This document shows, piece after piece, positions 1 through 10,883 of a stretch of 64,000 bases of DNA. Source of the DNA: Usnea hakonensis (Eukaryota; Ascomycota; Lecanoromycetes; Lecanorales; Parmeliaceae); contig BLJB01000383.1 in NCBI GenBank assembly GCA_013423325.1, forward strand, positions 1 through 64,000, read 5' to 3'. The first letter of the stretch is position 1. Each line of letters opens with the position of its first letter. The notes under the pieces were generated by a model. It was not told the origin of the DNA, ran no database searches, and worked only from the letters and a program-made list of their open reading frames with translations. A program made the translations under genes and the position numbers.

Positions 1-1618
1 ATATATATTACTATCTATATATAGATCTAAATATTACTTTAGTTATACCTCCGTTAGGGTTTCGCTATTATTTATATTCCTCCTACTACGATTTCCTTCT
101 CTAAAGCTTGAATCTTAGTAATCTTAGCCCGGATTTGGATTGACTCCTCCTCGCTAAGTCCCCGGCCCTAGTTCGTACTCTCCCTGATCCTTTCTCGGAG
201 TGTAGCTTTTAGTTCTTCGGGTCTACTCCTTTGGGTCGAGGCTATAGATTCCTTCGCCTTCGTCTCCTCCTTCCTGCCTTGGCTCCCCTTGCCGTTCGTT
301 TCCTACTAATATTGGCCGTAGAATAGCCTTTTCTTCGCGAGCCTCCTCGCTATGTACCTCTTCATCTTGGCCTTGAACTAGCAGTCTGTGTTGTATATAG
401 TATAGCCTTTCTTCCCGCACGCCGCGTATTCCGGGGCTGCTGCCGGTGCTACTATTGTATATATTCGGGTATCGTGCGTCTGATTGTATTCAGCGCACCG
501 TACCTCGTTTTGGCACGTTCTCGCGATATGACTATATTCCTAACACCTATAGTACCTAGTTAGGGAGGCCGCCTAGTCGAACCTCTCCACCGCTTTCATT
601 TCCTTCGCTTCAACGAGTCCGTTAAGTATCAGGGCATCTGCCATCTCTGGGGTCGGGAGGTTTAGTACTAATAACGAGTACTTTTTTATCTTATAGCTAT
701 TAGATAGCCACCTAATTCCCGTGATCTCAAGTTCCGGGTGTATTCTCCGGTTATCCTATTCAATCCTCCTCTTTATCCCTAGCCACGCACTGGTATCCAC
801 TCTATTAACTCTAATACCGTATACTATTACCGGGTACACCTTTCGTATAATACTGGTCGACGCGTACTTCTCCGTGAGCCAGGACGTGTCCTTCTCCAAG
901 TCTTCTTTTACATCCGTCGTAGTTGTCTAGATTAGGAGGTCGCCACTACGAAGACGGCACGCCGTCTCCAGCTATTCGACTCCCTCTCCTTATATCCGTA
1001 TATCCTTTAGTTCCCTTAGGATCTCTTCCGCTGTTTCTCCTATGCTCTTGCTTTCCTTCTCGTCTCTAACTCGTATTAGGAGCTGTCTCCGTTTTCTCGA
1101 ATCCTCTAGTTGGATCGTATAGACTGCAGCGCTGGGGGGGCCCCCCCTAGGTGTTTTGAACGGGTTTCCTTAGCTCCATCTGGTGGTTGGGCTATCTTGA
1201 CGCGTCGGCGTGCTTGCCCAGCTTCTTATTCATTCCTCCTCGCGTTGTCTCGTCTACTTTTCTTTCTCTTATTATAGCTCCGCGCGTAGCTTCGTAATTT
1301 CTCGACTCTATCCTTCTGCGAGCACTCGTATAACATCAATCGACGCGTTTCCCGCTACTCGGTATTCGTCCGGTATAGGTTCGAATAGGATCTTGAGTAT
1401 CTAGAGTACCTCTTCTAGGCTCCCTATCTGTGTTATTAATATCGCGAACGCGGTAGCCGCGTCTTGTTCTACTTCCGTGTCGGTATGCTCCACCCCCTTG
1501 GGGGCAGTAGTAGTCCCTATTATATCTGCATCTAGTAGTATATCTTCTTCTTCTAGTTCCCCACCTAATGTGAAAGGCTTCTCTTCGTGCTGGTTGTTGT
1601 ACTTCATTTTTTTTTAAA
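1..1618 (-). mobile_element. Relic of a Tad1-type LINE retrotransposon, ORF1 (gag-like) part
   Basis: Read on the minus strand from an ATG at 1605, the segment gives a degraded gag-like ORF1: an acidic N-terminus, a basic middle, a stretch with 'DTSAWLGIKRRIE' and 'EITGIRWL' (about 850-690), and then a cysteine array near 560-420. The array reads C-x(n)-H-IARTC, C-AE-NQTHDTR and CGKKG-T-Y-TDC, that is, zinc knuckles of the kind found in fungal LINE ORF1 proteins. Several stops are TAG where CAG would fit, and some knuckle cysteines have become tyrosine (TGT to TAT). Both changes are C-to-T or G-to-A as expected from RIP. Base composition is still moderate, so mutation was mild compared with the Helitron at 10-15 kb. 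ORF2 (reverse transcriptase) would lie left of the window. The family call rests on motif recall, not a search. Confidence 0.75.
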
Positions 1619-2043
1619 GAATTCAAAGTAAATCTTTAATAATTTATTATTTTTATAAACTCTATTATTTCTACTATTTCTATTATTTTTCTATAGATTC
1701 TATAGATTTTTTACTCTTTATAAAATTAATTTATTGATTTTATAGATTTTCTCCTTTTTTCTAAATTAATTTACTAAGTTAATAAATTAGCTTAATAAAG
1801 AGTAGAAAATCTATAGAATTAATAAATCTACTCTATAAATAATATACTATTAGTAGATAATATATAGAATACGTAATATAAGTAAATCTTCTAAACTATA
1901 AGTTAAACTAGTTTACTACTATTATAAATTAGTTTACTTATTTTTTATATATAGTAGAAACTACCTAGCTAACTACTAAATTAGACTAGTTTAACTATTA
2001 CTTAACTAGTTCGCGGTTTAACCGCTGGGAACCTTAGTTAAAA
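1619..2043. other. AT-rich stretch without a gene
   Basis: Almost pure A/T sequence rich in TA steps lies between the LINE relic and ordinary-composition DNA at about 2044. It could be the mutated 5' part of the same LINE or another RIP-decayed repeat. Nothing codes in it. Confidence 0.6.
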
Positions 2044-2349
2044 TTGGTGATACTACCTACACCAATAAAGGTGACGTATAGCCGGCTTTGCGTATCTAAA
2101 GCAAAAGGCTCTCGGAACCGAACGTTCTACATAGGTACTCGGCGACTATTGGAAATACACGGAAATCACTGGCTCCACTCAAATTCACATTTTTGTTTTT
2201 CTTCCATCTGGAAGCGCGATCCACGAACAAAATACAGGTTAATTGTACAATATCTCAAGTATTAATTTCTTCAGATGACTTATTTAGCAGTTCAATATAT
2301 TGCAAAGTACTAGGCTTTGTCCACAGTCACCTCGCCTTAATCAATAAGG

Positions 2350-3156
2350 TCAAGCAAAAGAATCAACCCACTCGGAGAAGTCATCCCCGCTTAAATCGCA
2401 TTCCCCACGGTTGAACTGAAACTTCCCATCCATCCAAAGCAAAATGTAAGAGCTCCCATCCGTAAGATTCAATCCGAGACTCTTAATGTCCTTCGTCGAA
2501 TACTTGAGCGTCTGAGCCAGGGAACCATAATGTCCCTGTAGATTCCACTTGAGGCTCCCGTTATTAGTCTGGGCTACATACGTATCACTAATTCCGAACC
2601 AGACATTCTTCAGAGGCATTTCATTGCCTTTGTCTAGAGCTCTGTCGACCATGGTATTGAGATAATCGGGTAGGTTCCATGCACGTTTCCCCCCTGATCG
2701 GAAGAAGTAATACCCTTCCGGACTCAGAGATACACTGTTCGGGCAATTGACTCCTTCGTCCTCAAGATATTCGTCGAGGCCAGGGTAGGAACCGCCCAGG
2801 CGCGTTGCTGCAGGACAATATTAACTAATTAATGGGATGTGGAGACCATAGGGAAAGTAGGTACATACCGTCGAAGCTACGACCCCTCTGGTCACGGTAG
2901 TGTATGTAGTAGGATCCATCGGAACCGACTACAACGTATATGTTGTGCACACCAGGGCCGTGTCGTAGTGCATCTTGGAAAGACTGATCCGATGTGCCGC
3001 TGTTGTTTCGTCAATGTCAGCATGCAGATAGTAGCGTGTTTGGGGACAAGCATGGATTAACATGGGGGGCGGAACATACTCATAAGCAAGGTTGTGCCCT
3101 CCTCCACAGAGAAAGTAGCTTCTTCCAATCAGTGCGATACTAACGCTCGGGGCCAT
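2350..3156 (-). CDS. Unknown fungal protein, three exons, 221 aa
   Basis: Exons are 3156-3080, 2999-2869 and 2807-2350. Both introns have GTATGT donors and CAG acceptors, and the phases join to one 222-codon frame including the stop. The protein begins MAPSVSIALIGRSYFLCGGG. It is rich in aromatic residues and glycine, with motifs 'GSDGSYYIHYRDQRG', 'YYFFRSGGKRAWNLPDYL' and 'WNLQGHYGSL' and an acidic C-terminus ending in DDFSEWVDSFA. There is no signal peptide of convincing length, no membrane helix and no catalytic motif I know. I do not recognise a named domain. The internal echo of aromatic/Gly motifs suggests a beta-rich fold. The gene stands alone, about 300 bp from AT-rich DNA. The exon structure is well supported; the function is unknown. 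Confidence 0.72.
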
Positions 3157-4265
3157 TGTGATGGATCTTGTCGTTCGGAGGCCTCAAAGCAGTCGTGATG
3201 GGGCTCAAAAATGGTGAGAGGAATACACAGGGTTCATATAGAGGAATTTAAGCGATTGACAGGCTGTCTTGTTTTCGCATCTTGGTCTCACAAAATCCAG
3301 GTCTGCAAAGAACCGCATTTGGATGGAGAAATGTACGTGCAACGCCAACTTGTCATGGGCACAGTGCATAGAGCATGAATAGATAAAGACCTTTTGAACT
3401 AGCTTCAGAGTATCATGGTGGGATAACGCATCGTACCGAATTGCGCTAGAGGAAGCCCAAATTATGCATGTGACCTACTCTCCATGGAAATGTCTCGGAG
3501 ACCACCGGCCAGGTATTTTGTTATCTTTGTTTTAGGGCTTCATGCCGCCCAAAGCTTCCACAAACATCGATCCGAGGGCCTGGATGAACTTTTGTCTTAG
3601 TGCATTTCAGAAAAGATTGCAAAGATATTGTTCGGCCCAGTGAACAAGCGAGTCGAAGGTGTGCCAGTGAAGCTGCGGGATAGCACCGTGCTTTGTAACT
3701 AAGAGGCCTTGGAACTTCCCAATACTCTACTTAGAATCATTTGAGTCGGTATAGGTCTTTTTACGGCCTCTATACTCACATTTTTATATCGACGAGTCTA
3801 TTTAACAGTGAACCTCAATTTCGCGGGCTCCCCAGGATCTGACGCCCCAGTCAAGTGCTACCTGTTCATCATAGATCACCTCCCGGCTATTTGCGACAGA
3901 TGCTATCGCTGTGTGTTCTATGTGTTTTGAATGAGATAACGCTTAACAATAATACATCTGTAGAAGTCGCATGTGTCCCGCGAAATGTTGCTCCTACACG
4001 TTGCCACCCAGGCAAGGTCAATAGTAATAATGACAGCGAAAGGCCAGGCTTTCACCTAGAGTGCTAAAATCTCAATTTTCGTATGATGAGCTAGAACGCA
4101 CTAAAAGCTTACTTGCACCAACTAGATTATGCACGTATGCATTTCTCGTTGGCTTCATTTTCTGATGAGTCTAAACGTGTCTCAGCTATTTTATTTATCT
4201 CTGGACATTCCCGTTAGAGCCTCCCGCAAATAATTTATAAACTAGGGGCCCCCGTCAACCCTCTC
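3157..4265. other. Intergenic, no supported gene
   Basis: The base composition is normal and only short, unsupported open frames are present. It holds the upstream regions of neither flanking gene in full, because the 2350-3156 gene points away from it and the 4266-4724 gene ends in it. I see no repeat or RNA gene. Confidence 0.5.
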
Positions 4266-4724
4266 TTAGCTCGCGGCCTTTGGATCATTGGACGACGGGC
4301 GGTGAGTAAGTCCCCAGAACAGTGATACTTGCGAGGCCTGCATCGTATGTATGCATAGACTAAAATCGATTGTGCATTTGAATGCGTGATATGAAATTGC
4401 CGATTGTTACCTTACCTCATGAACAGCGCCGGCGATAGCGATTGCTTGAGTATTCGAGTACTTAGTCGAACCCGGACCAGGCACCTCCTGAAAACCGTGT
4501 TGGTACTGCATGTCCGATAGTGTTCGAACTATCTCTAGCCGTAGCGGAATATGAACTTGCGACGAATGTCCGCCACGATTAGATGAGGTCGCCACCATCG
4601 CCGATTTTGATGACTTTCCCCATAATTCGCCGGCCACACCAAGAATGGCGAGTAAGGATGTCAGCGCGGTGAAGCCTAACGAGGATGGTACTTCATCAGC
4701 TGATCGATTGATAAGTTCTTCCAT
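4266..4724 (-). CDS. Small unknown protein, two exons, 126 aa
   Basis: Exon 1 is 4724-4416, the intron is 4415-4338 (GTAAGG...CAG, 78 nt) and exon 2 is 4337-4266. The splice is phase 0 and replaces an immediate stop with a 23-residue C-terminus, 'ASQVSLFWGLTHRPSSNDP' and a few more residues, so the protein is 126 aa. Residues about 14-35 (SSLGFTALTSLLAILGVAGE) form a hydrophobic, possibly membrane-associated helix. The middle is polar and basic. I do not recognise the family. The clean intron and continuous frame argue that it is real; the short length keeps the call moderate. Confidence 0.5.
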
Positions 4725-5242
4725 TGTAGCAAATTTGATAAATCTACTATTACTCTACCAACCCCCTAACTTCCCGCACACCCCACCACATTTTGGTGCG
4801 GGGTCCACCTGAACTTGGAAAAGGGTGGAGCCTAGACTGTAGATCATATTGGGGGCGTCAGTCTGGACTCTCGAAGATGCAGCTTTTCGCTTAATGCTCA
4901 ACTGGTGATTGCCCAAGCAAGCATCATAGCAAAAGCATTGGCCTTCCTAACGAATAGAGGAGAGAATAATTGCCTGGCCTCAATCGTACTTAGAGTAACT
5001 ATCGAACTAATACGAAAGACAGCGGTAGTCACTTCAGCATCGGAAAACGGGAACAAAAGATGAAGCGGCTTAATCAGCGTGGAGTGCGTAAGACACTAAA
5101 ACAAAAGACACGGAGCTACTGCAAGTATCGTCATAGGGAAGACGATCCGAAACCCGCAAGCCGGCTCTGCCGAAGTTCAATAAACACCCTCAATTGTTTT
5201 AGCTACTACTTCCTTAAATCTTCTCTATCGTCTATATGTTAG
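4725..5242. other. Upstream region, no supported gene
   Basis: Normal-composition DNA upstream of the 126-aa gene. A 60-codon open frame at 5060-5242 on the plus strand is lysine/arginine-rich, lacks any family feature and runs into the AT-rich block, so it is not called. Confidence 0.45.
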
Positions 5243-5868
5243 AAAAACATAGATTACAATCGTAAGATTTGTCGTATCTAATCTAATTAAGGTCTTCGTC
5301 GTACTTAATCTATAGGTACTACGAACTAAAGCGGGCTTAACTTTATATATAAACGTAGATAGAAATACGTATCTTTATAAATTATACTATCTAAGAGAAT
5401 AAAAGATATAATTCGTTAATTAAGCGGCTAACTAGAGTTATATATAATTATAAACTTAATATATAGCCTTTAAATACTAGTAATTATAGATCGATAATAT
5501 ATCGAGTAAGAATAGCTATTTAAAAGATTCCGTATAGTTTATCTCTATAATAGAAGTAGTAAAATCTTAGTTTTATACATAGACTTTTAAGAAGCGAAGA
5601 ATTCGAAATAAGATTTACTTAGTCCCCGCGAAATTTCGTTAATTAAAGCTAATAATTAGAAACTAGTCTCGATATACTTAAGAAGAGAAGTAAAATATCG
5701 AAATTAGAAAAAAAATTAATAAAACTAAGATACTAATTATAATATATACTCTTATTTAGATCGATAATAATAAATAAAATTAATTAGTAGATAAAATTAA
5801 CAAGCTTTCTTTCTCTATTAAAGAGAGAGAAATATTTTTTAATAAGATTATATACTCTTTTAAGTCGA
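5243..5868. other. AT-rich RIP-like block
   Basis: TA-rich sequence with almost no CpG or CpA and stops in every frame. It is probably a short RIP-decayed transposon piece; no family can be read. Its right edge abuts the truncated dehydrogenase pseudogene, so an insertion there may have removed that gene's 5' part. Confidence 0.55.
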
Positions 5869-6452
5869 CCTCAAGCCTTACGAGACCGTAGTGGTCTCAC
5901 CTGCCACAGGGCAATTCGGCGGCGCAGCAGTGCAGCCTGCGTTGGCGATGGGGGCGGGGAAAGGAATTGCGATGGGCCGTAACGAGAGCGCATTGACGCG
6001 GGTGAAGGTGCTGAATAAGAGAGTCCGCACGGTGAAGATGATTTGAGACGACTGGGCGAAGGAATTAGAATTGCTGAATGTATCGGCAGGGAGGGCACCT
6101 GTTAATGTCTTATTCGATATCTCGCCGCCGGAAGCGGAAGGCTCGTCGCACTACGAGGCCTGCCTTATGGCACTTTGCCCCAACGGCCGCGCGAGCCTTA
6201 ATGGGCGTTGGAGAGTTGACAGTGCTGGCGTGGGTAAGGGTCAGGAACAACCTGCAGCTGAAAGGAAAATGGACGTATGAGCGTGAGAATATCGCCGGGT
6301 TCATGCGCCTGGCTAATAGTCATGTTGTGAAGCTGGGAGAGCAGGGCGAAAATGAGATCACGGGAAGATTTAAATTGGAAGAGTGGAAGGAGGCGTTTGA
6401 GATGGAGGCTGGGATGGCGAGAGTGGGGCAGATGACGGTGATAATACCTTGA
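5869..6452 (+). pseudogene. 5'-truncated zinc-type (MDR) alcohol dehydrogenase pseudogene
   Basis: From 5870 one frame reads 'VVVSPATGQFGGAAVQ', which is the Rossmann NAD(P)-binding core of medium-chain dehydrogenases, then 'FDISPPEAEGSSHYEACL'. A TGA at 6044-6046 interrupts it, and a one-base shift near 6200 moves the frame. The continuation carries the family's typical C-terminus, 'LQLKGKWTYERENI' and 'FKLEEWKEAFEMEAGMARVG', and ends at a natural stop at 6450-6452. The N-terminal catalytic zinc domain (about 150 residues) is missing: homology stops at the edge of the AT-rich block. In intact members this enzyme oxidises alcohols or reduces carbonyls with NAD(P); this copy cannot. The most likely history is transposon damage followed by decay. 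Confidence 0.8.
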
Positions 6453-6709
6453 ATTGAGCAGCCTGTGCACCAATGCGTCTGGGTCGATGCGCGTTGGATG
6501 ATATGACCGGGGTTCAGAATTTGAGATTGCATGGCGGACCCGGCTCTATTATTATACGGCGACTCATACCAGTTCGCGCGTGGGACTTGGTGAGAAAAAA
6601 AAACACTCTTAGCAGTTGCCCTAGCCGTAATACCCTGTCGTTCAATGTGCTCGACTGCTCCCTACCTAGTGGGCTCTGGTCTCTAAGCCAACAATACCAT
6701 CAAACTCTT

Positions 6710-8000
6710 TTAGCCCAAGATACTGATCACGACTTCCCCATTTGCACTGCCCCCCACAGCGATTTTCTTGCCGTTATCGCCAACCGATTCGTGCCGATCC
6801 ACAAGTGGCTCTCCCGAGATGATCCGTTGGGTAAGTCTTTGACAAAGTCTTGCGATGCGCCTGCGATTTGCCCAACTCTTACAGTCTTTCTCTTTCAATG
6901 ACATGAGACTTTCATAGAGTGCATGCCAATCAACAGTGGTCTCATCGTACTGGTCAAAAAGCTGCAATCTAGAAGGGAGCGCCACATGTGAGAGTTCGTG
7001 AGGATACTGGAATCTTGAGCGCCAGAAACGGGAGGCAAGTGGCATAGTGCTCATCGCTCGTGATGCCAGTCGGAGGTTAGCGACAGATGTGCTTGGGAGG
7101 AGCTCCAGGATCATGGAGCGGAGCTCAGCGGGAAGATTGTCGAGTCCCAAGGAATGAATTTTTGGTGGCGAGGTCGGGAGGGGACCAACATTTGTTACTC
7201 CTTTAGTCGTTGCCTGGTTCTGCGTTATCAAAGGCGGCTCCGCAAGGATACGTTGAAGCGTAGTGGGTGCATCAGGATTGTAGACAAGGTAATCCCATTG
7301 TTCTTGGTGATCGAGATTCACCGCAACGGAAGAAGCGTCGATATCTTCAACATTGGTCCAACCATCATCCCAAAACTCTTCAGGACCATTGTAACCTGTG
7401 GTCCAGTCAGGGCGCAAACCACGGGATTCAGGTTCGAGTTGCTGTGCCGAAAAAGTCGTACCGAGCATCTGAATAAAGCTAGACATGGAGGTGACATTCG
7501 AGGGGTCCATGGGTGCTAGTGAGGCGAACTGTTGGAGGAGAATAGACCAGCACGGGACATGCATTGGGTATGCGATGTGACCGACACCTTGTGCGAAGAG
7601 ATGACTGCTTGTGTGAGAAGAGTACGACAGGAGCAAAGGTTGGGACGCGTATACCATTCTGTGAAGGGATCTCCGCCCAGCCAAGAAGAATCATCTACAT
7701 GCTCATTTTCGTGCTTCTCTCTCCCATCGTAACCAATCGGAGGAACTTTGCGAACGGATGAATGCAAAGACCACCAATATGAAGCTATACCTGATAGATG
7801 AAATGTCGGCGAGGCGGTTTTGTCGGCGTAGACTGGAGTACCGGTCAGCTCTCAAGGGAAATGAATTGCTCTGCAGCCTTACCAGAAATACATTGTTCTG
7901 TCCATGCCACTACCTCTGGAGTAATCTCATCGCGAATTCTATAGACATGGGCACAGACGTCGAAAACTACTCCACAGACCGCGCAGTATACGTCATCCAT
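6710..8000 (-). CDS. F-box protein with N-terminal CxxC motif, 396 aa
   Basis: Exons are 8000-7883, 7832-7655 and 7604-6710. Both introns are 50 nt (GTAAGG...CAG and GTATAC...CAG) and the phases agree. An in-frame stop lies just upstream of the ATG at 8000. The N-terminus (MDDVYCAVCGVVFDVC) has a paired-cysteine motif, followed by 'YPMHVPCWSILLQQF' near residue 111, a layout common in fungal F-box proteins. The F-box is at about residues 250-295 ('LDNLPAELRSMILELLP'), then a basic C-terminal part. F-box proteins bind Skp1 and bring substrates to an SCF ubiquitin ligase; the substrate is not visible. It borders the 7-kb RIP block but shows no RIP itself and all reading frames are intact. Confidence 0.82.
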
Positions 8001-8149
8001 GAGCGAAAGAGGTCTGCTGATCTACGGTGTTGGAGGGTGTGACTTTTAAATATCTGAGTGAGATTTGGCAATGCTAGGAAGCTGCAGAGGATGTGGAAAC
8101 GTGGTCAAGCAGTAAGATGAATGAAGGATCGTGACAAAAATGTAACCTC

Positions 8150-9849
8150 TATTGCAGAGACCAAGGTAATGGTAAGACGGAAATTCTATAAATAGATAAT
8201 TATAAAAATGATAATTTAAATCTAAACTCAAAATTCTTATTCTAGCTTTTTATTAAACTAGATATAATAAAATAATAATTTTTTAAAAAATATAGATTCT
8301 ATAATAAAAGAAGAGAATATTATATTTAATTAGCTTTTAAAATATTTTTTAAAATAATTTATAATATTAGTATATATAAGAAGCTAAGTACTAAGACTTA
8401 ATTAACTAATTAAAAATCCGTTTAAACTTCCTATTTAGAACTCTTAGCGCTAAGTAAGTATAGTGGTAGATTTCGTCGCGACTACTAAACTTCTCCCTAA
8501 TCCGATATTTACTAATAAACCGATTTATTATATTTTCTACTAATATTATCTATTACTAATTTTTATAATTATAGAGCTTAATTTACGCTTTCTAATAATC
8601 TAATAGTTATCGAAATCGATTTAGTATAAGTAGTTATAGAAATTTTTAAAAAATCTTCTTATATATCGTATATATTACTAAATCTAAAAAGTTTCTACTA
8701 AATATTAAATTGCGAATCGCGCGAATCGCGCGATTCGTAAGAAATCCGTACGATTAGTAAGTCGACCCTACTAATAGTAGAAAATACGTACGATTAGTAT
8801 AGTAACTTTACTATTCTTAGAGAATTTAGACAATTAGTAAGAAAAAAAAAATGAATAAATAAATAAGCGAAATTAAGCGAGATACTAAAAATTAAGCGAG
8901 ACGCTAAAAATAAGGTTTTAAAGTTAGCGAAAATAACGGGTAGTCTCTAGCGCTTTAAATAATAACGTTATAATTCTAAAAATAATCTAAATCGAATTTT
9001 TTAAAAAATTATATACGCGCGTTATAGGCCCGTATTAGTAAGCCTATTATATATATTATAAAGACTATATTAACTAGGTCTTAAAGACTTTATATAAATT
9101 ATTTAAATAATTATTTAAATTATTTAAATTTTACGAATTCTATAGATTATATATATTATAAGGCGAACTTACTAACCTCGCGTATACGATTAAATATAGA
9201 CTAAGTCTACTAAGTCTACTAAATTATACTAACTATATATATCTAACGAAATTCTTACGAAAATAAACTTTTCAGATTTAATAATATATATAATTACCTT
9301 TTTTTAGTATCTTAGTAAAAAATCGATTATTTATCTTTCTTTTCTACGCGTTTTTTCTTCTATACTCTATATTCTACTATAAATACTATATTCGCTAGTA
9401 ATATATCTCGCCCCCGTATTACTAATACTCTTAGGTACTCTTATCGATCCCTTACGCCTTTTCTAGACCTTACTAATACCTCTAGAACACCTCTAGGCGA
9501 AACTCTTATCGATAGTAATAGAGGTAAAAGACTAGCTACCTCTATATCGAATCGTAAGGGAAGGTTAAAGAAGACTCGAATAGTATTATAATCGTCCTTA
9601 TAAACCTCCTTATATATTTTCTTATATATCTTCTTATATATCTTCTCGTAAGTCTCTTCGGATCCGATTATTCTAGACGTATCTAATTTTCTACTACTAA
9701 GTAAATCGGACTCTATACTATCCTTAGTATAAATACTACTATCTTCGTAAGCTAGTAATACTACGCGATATACTTTAGAGTATACTTCGAAGCCCTAAGA
9801 TAATCGATAGGAACGAATAGTACTCGATAATAAGAATATATTTAACCGC
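8150..9849. other. RIP-mutated AT-rich DNA, left flank of the Helitron
   Basis: No open frames. The sequence is TA-rich with occasional CG islands, including a perfect 16-bp palindrome of CGAATCGC and its complement at 8722-8737 and a repeated 'taagcgaga' motif near 8870-8900. It may include the 5' non-coding part of the Helitron and older repeats; I cannot assign a boundary. Confidence 0.5.
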
Positions 9850-10563
9850 TTTACTAAGTTATCTCCTTTAGACTTATTTTACTCTAGTCCTTATATACGC
9901 TCTTATTTAGAAATATATATTATACGCTATATATATTTAGAAGAGCCCAATTATTACTATTTAGGCCTAATAGACTAGATCTATAGTAAATATAGTACGA
10001 TATTATTTAAAGACGAGAAGTCTAAATAGTACTATAATAAAGAAAGAACTAAAATTAGTAGCCCTAAAACTAATATTTACGAAGACGATAGTAACGATTT
10101 CGATAATAATAAGGGTACTAAGACGTATATAAATAAGCCTATTAATAAGAATAAATAGGCTCTTAATAATATCCTCTACTTTACGAATTCTACTACTAGT
10201 CGTCTTACTAAAGATTATAAGAACTACCGCGAATATAGTATTTAATATAATAACGCTATATTTATAGTCTTCTAGTAGATAACGATTAATTATTAAATAG
10301 ATCTTTTTATCTATAGGGTATAGAGTACGATTTCGACTTATATATTTACCCTAGTATCTCCCGAAGGCGAAAAAAGTATATTCGGCTAGATCTATACTAT
10401 AGATAAAAGTACTTAGAATTAGATAATAATATAGTATAACTCTTCTAATCGCGTTTTTACCTTATTAACTATTCTAGATATAACTTTTATAAGACTACTA
10501 AGGAGTCTCTATATTATAAGATTACTACTATTCTTTGGGCTATAAATCTTTATATTACCCTCT

Positions 10564-10655
10564 TGTCACGAACAAGTAGTGATTTAGGTAGTGACTCCCG
10601 TCTTGGCGGGGTCCGACGCTCTTTTGGTCTAGTGGGAACCTTCACCCCCGTGACA
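10564..10655 (+). repeat. 5' LTR of the TRIM (92 bp)
   Basis: Begins TGTCACGAAC and ends CCCCCGTGACA, so the terminal six bases TGTCAC/GTGACA form an inverted repeat. It carries an A-box-like TGGTCTAGTGG at 10625-10635. Confidence 0.9.
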
Positions 10656-10691
10656 AATGGTAGCAACACCGGTTCGAATCCGGGTCCGGCC
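10625..10691 (+). promoter_or_regulatory. tRNA-like A box and B box spanning the LTR/PBS junction
   Basis: TGGTCTAGTGG (10625-10635) fits a Pol III A box and GGTTCGAATCC (10671-10681) is a perfect B box. They are 35 bp apart, as in tRNA genes. The B box sits in a T-arm-like hairpin (four GC pairs around the loop TTCGAAT). No acceptor or anticodon stem can be paired in this register, so this is not a tRNA gene. It may be a tRNA-derived promoter captured by the element. The 3' LTR has the A box but no B box after it. Confidence 0.55.
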
Positions 10692-10733
10692 GGTTAGCCA
10701 AAATAGGTCACTCTCGCTGCACTCGGGTTTGGT

Positions 10734-10750
10734 AGGGGCTCATAACCCCT
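10734..10750 (+). other. Hairpin identical in layout to a tRNA-Met anticodon arm
   Basis: AGGGG CTCATAA CCCCT: a five-pair stem and seven-base loop with CAT at the anticodon position, as in initiator tRNA-Met. No D arm or T arm flanks it, so it is at most a fragment or a chance hairpin. Confidence 0.45.
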
Positions 10751-10883
10751 GTGCCTTCCCAAGCTGCGCACCAGGTCTCTGAGTGGCTTACGGGCTGTGT
10801 ACACCCCGGGGGGCTTCTATTTGGAAACATGCGCCCTAAGGCCAGCGCATGGGGGCATGCGCCTTCTTGAAAAAGTGGGCAAT

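Noticed and set aside
10625..10691. A functional tRNA gene
   Set aside because: Acceptor and anticodon stems do not pair in the register set by the A and B boxes.
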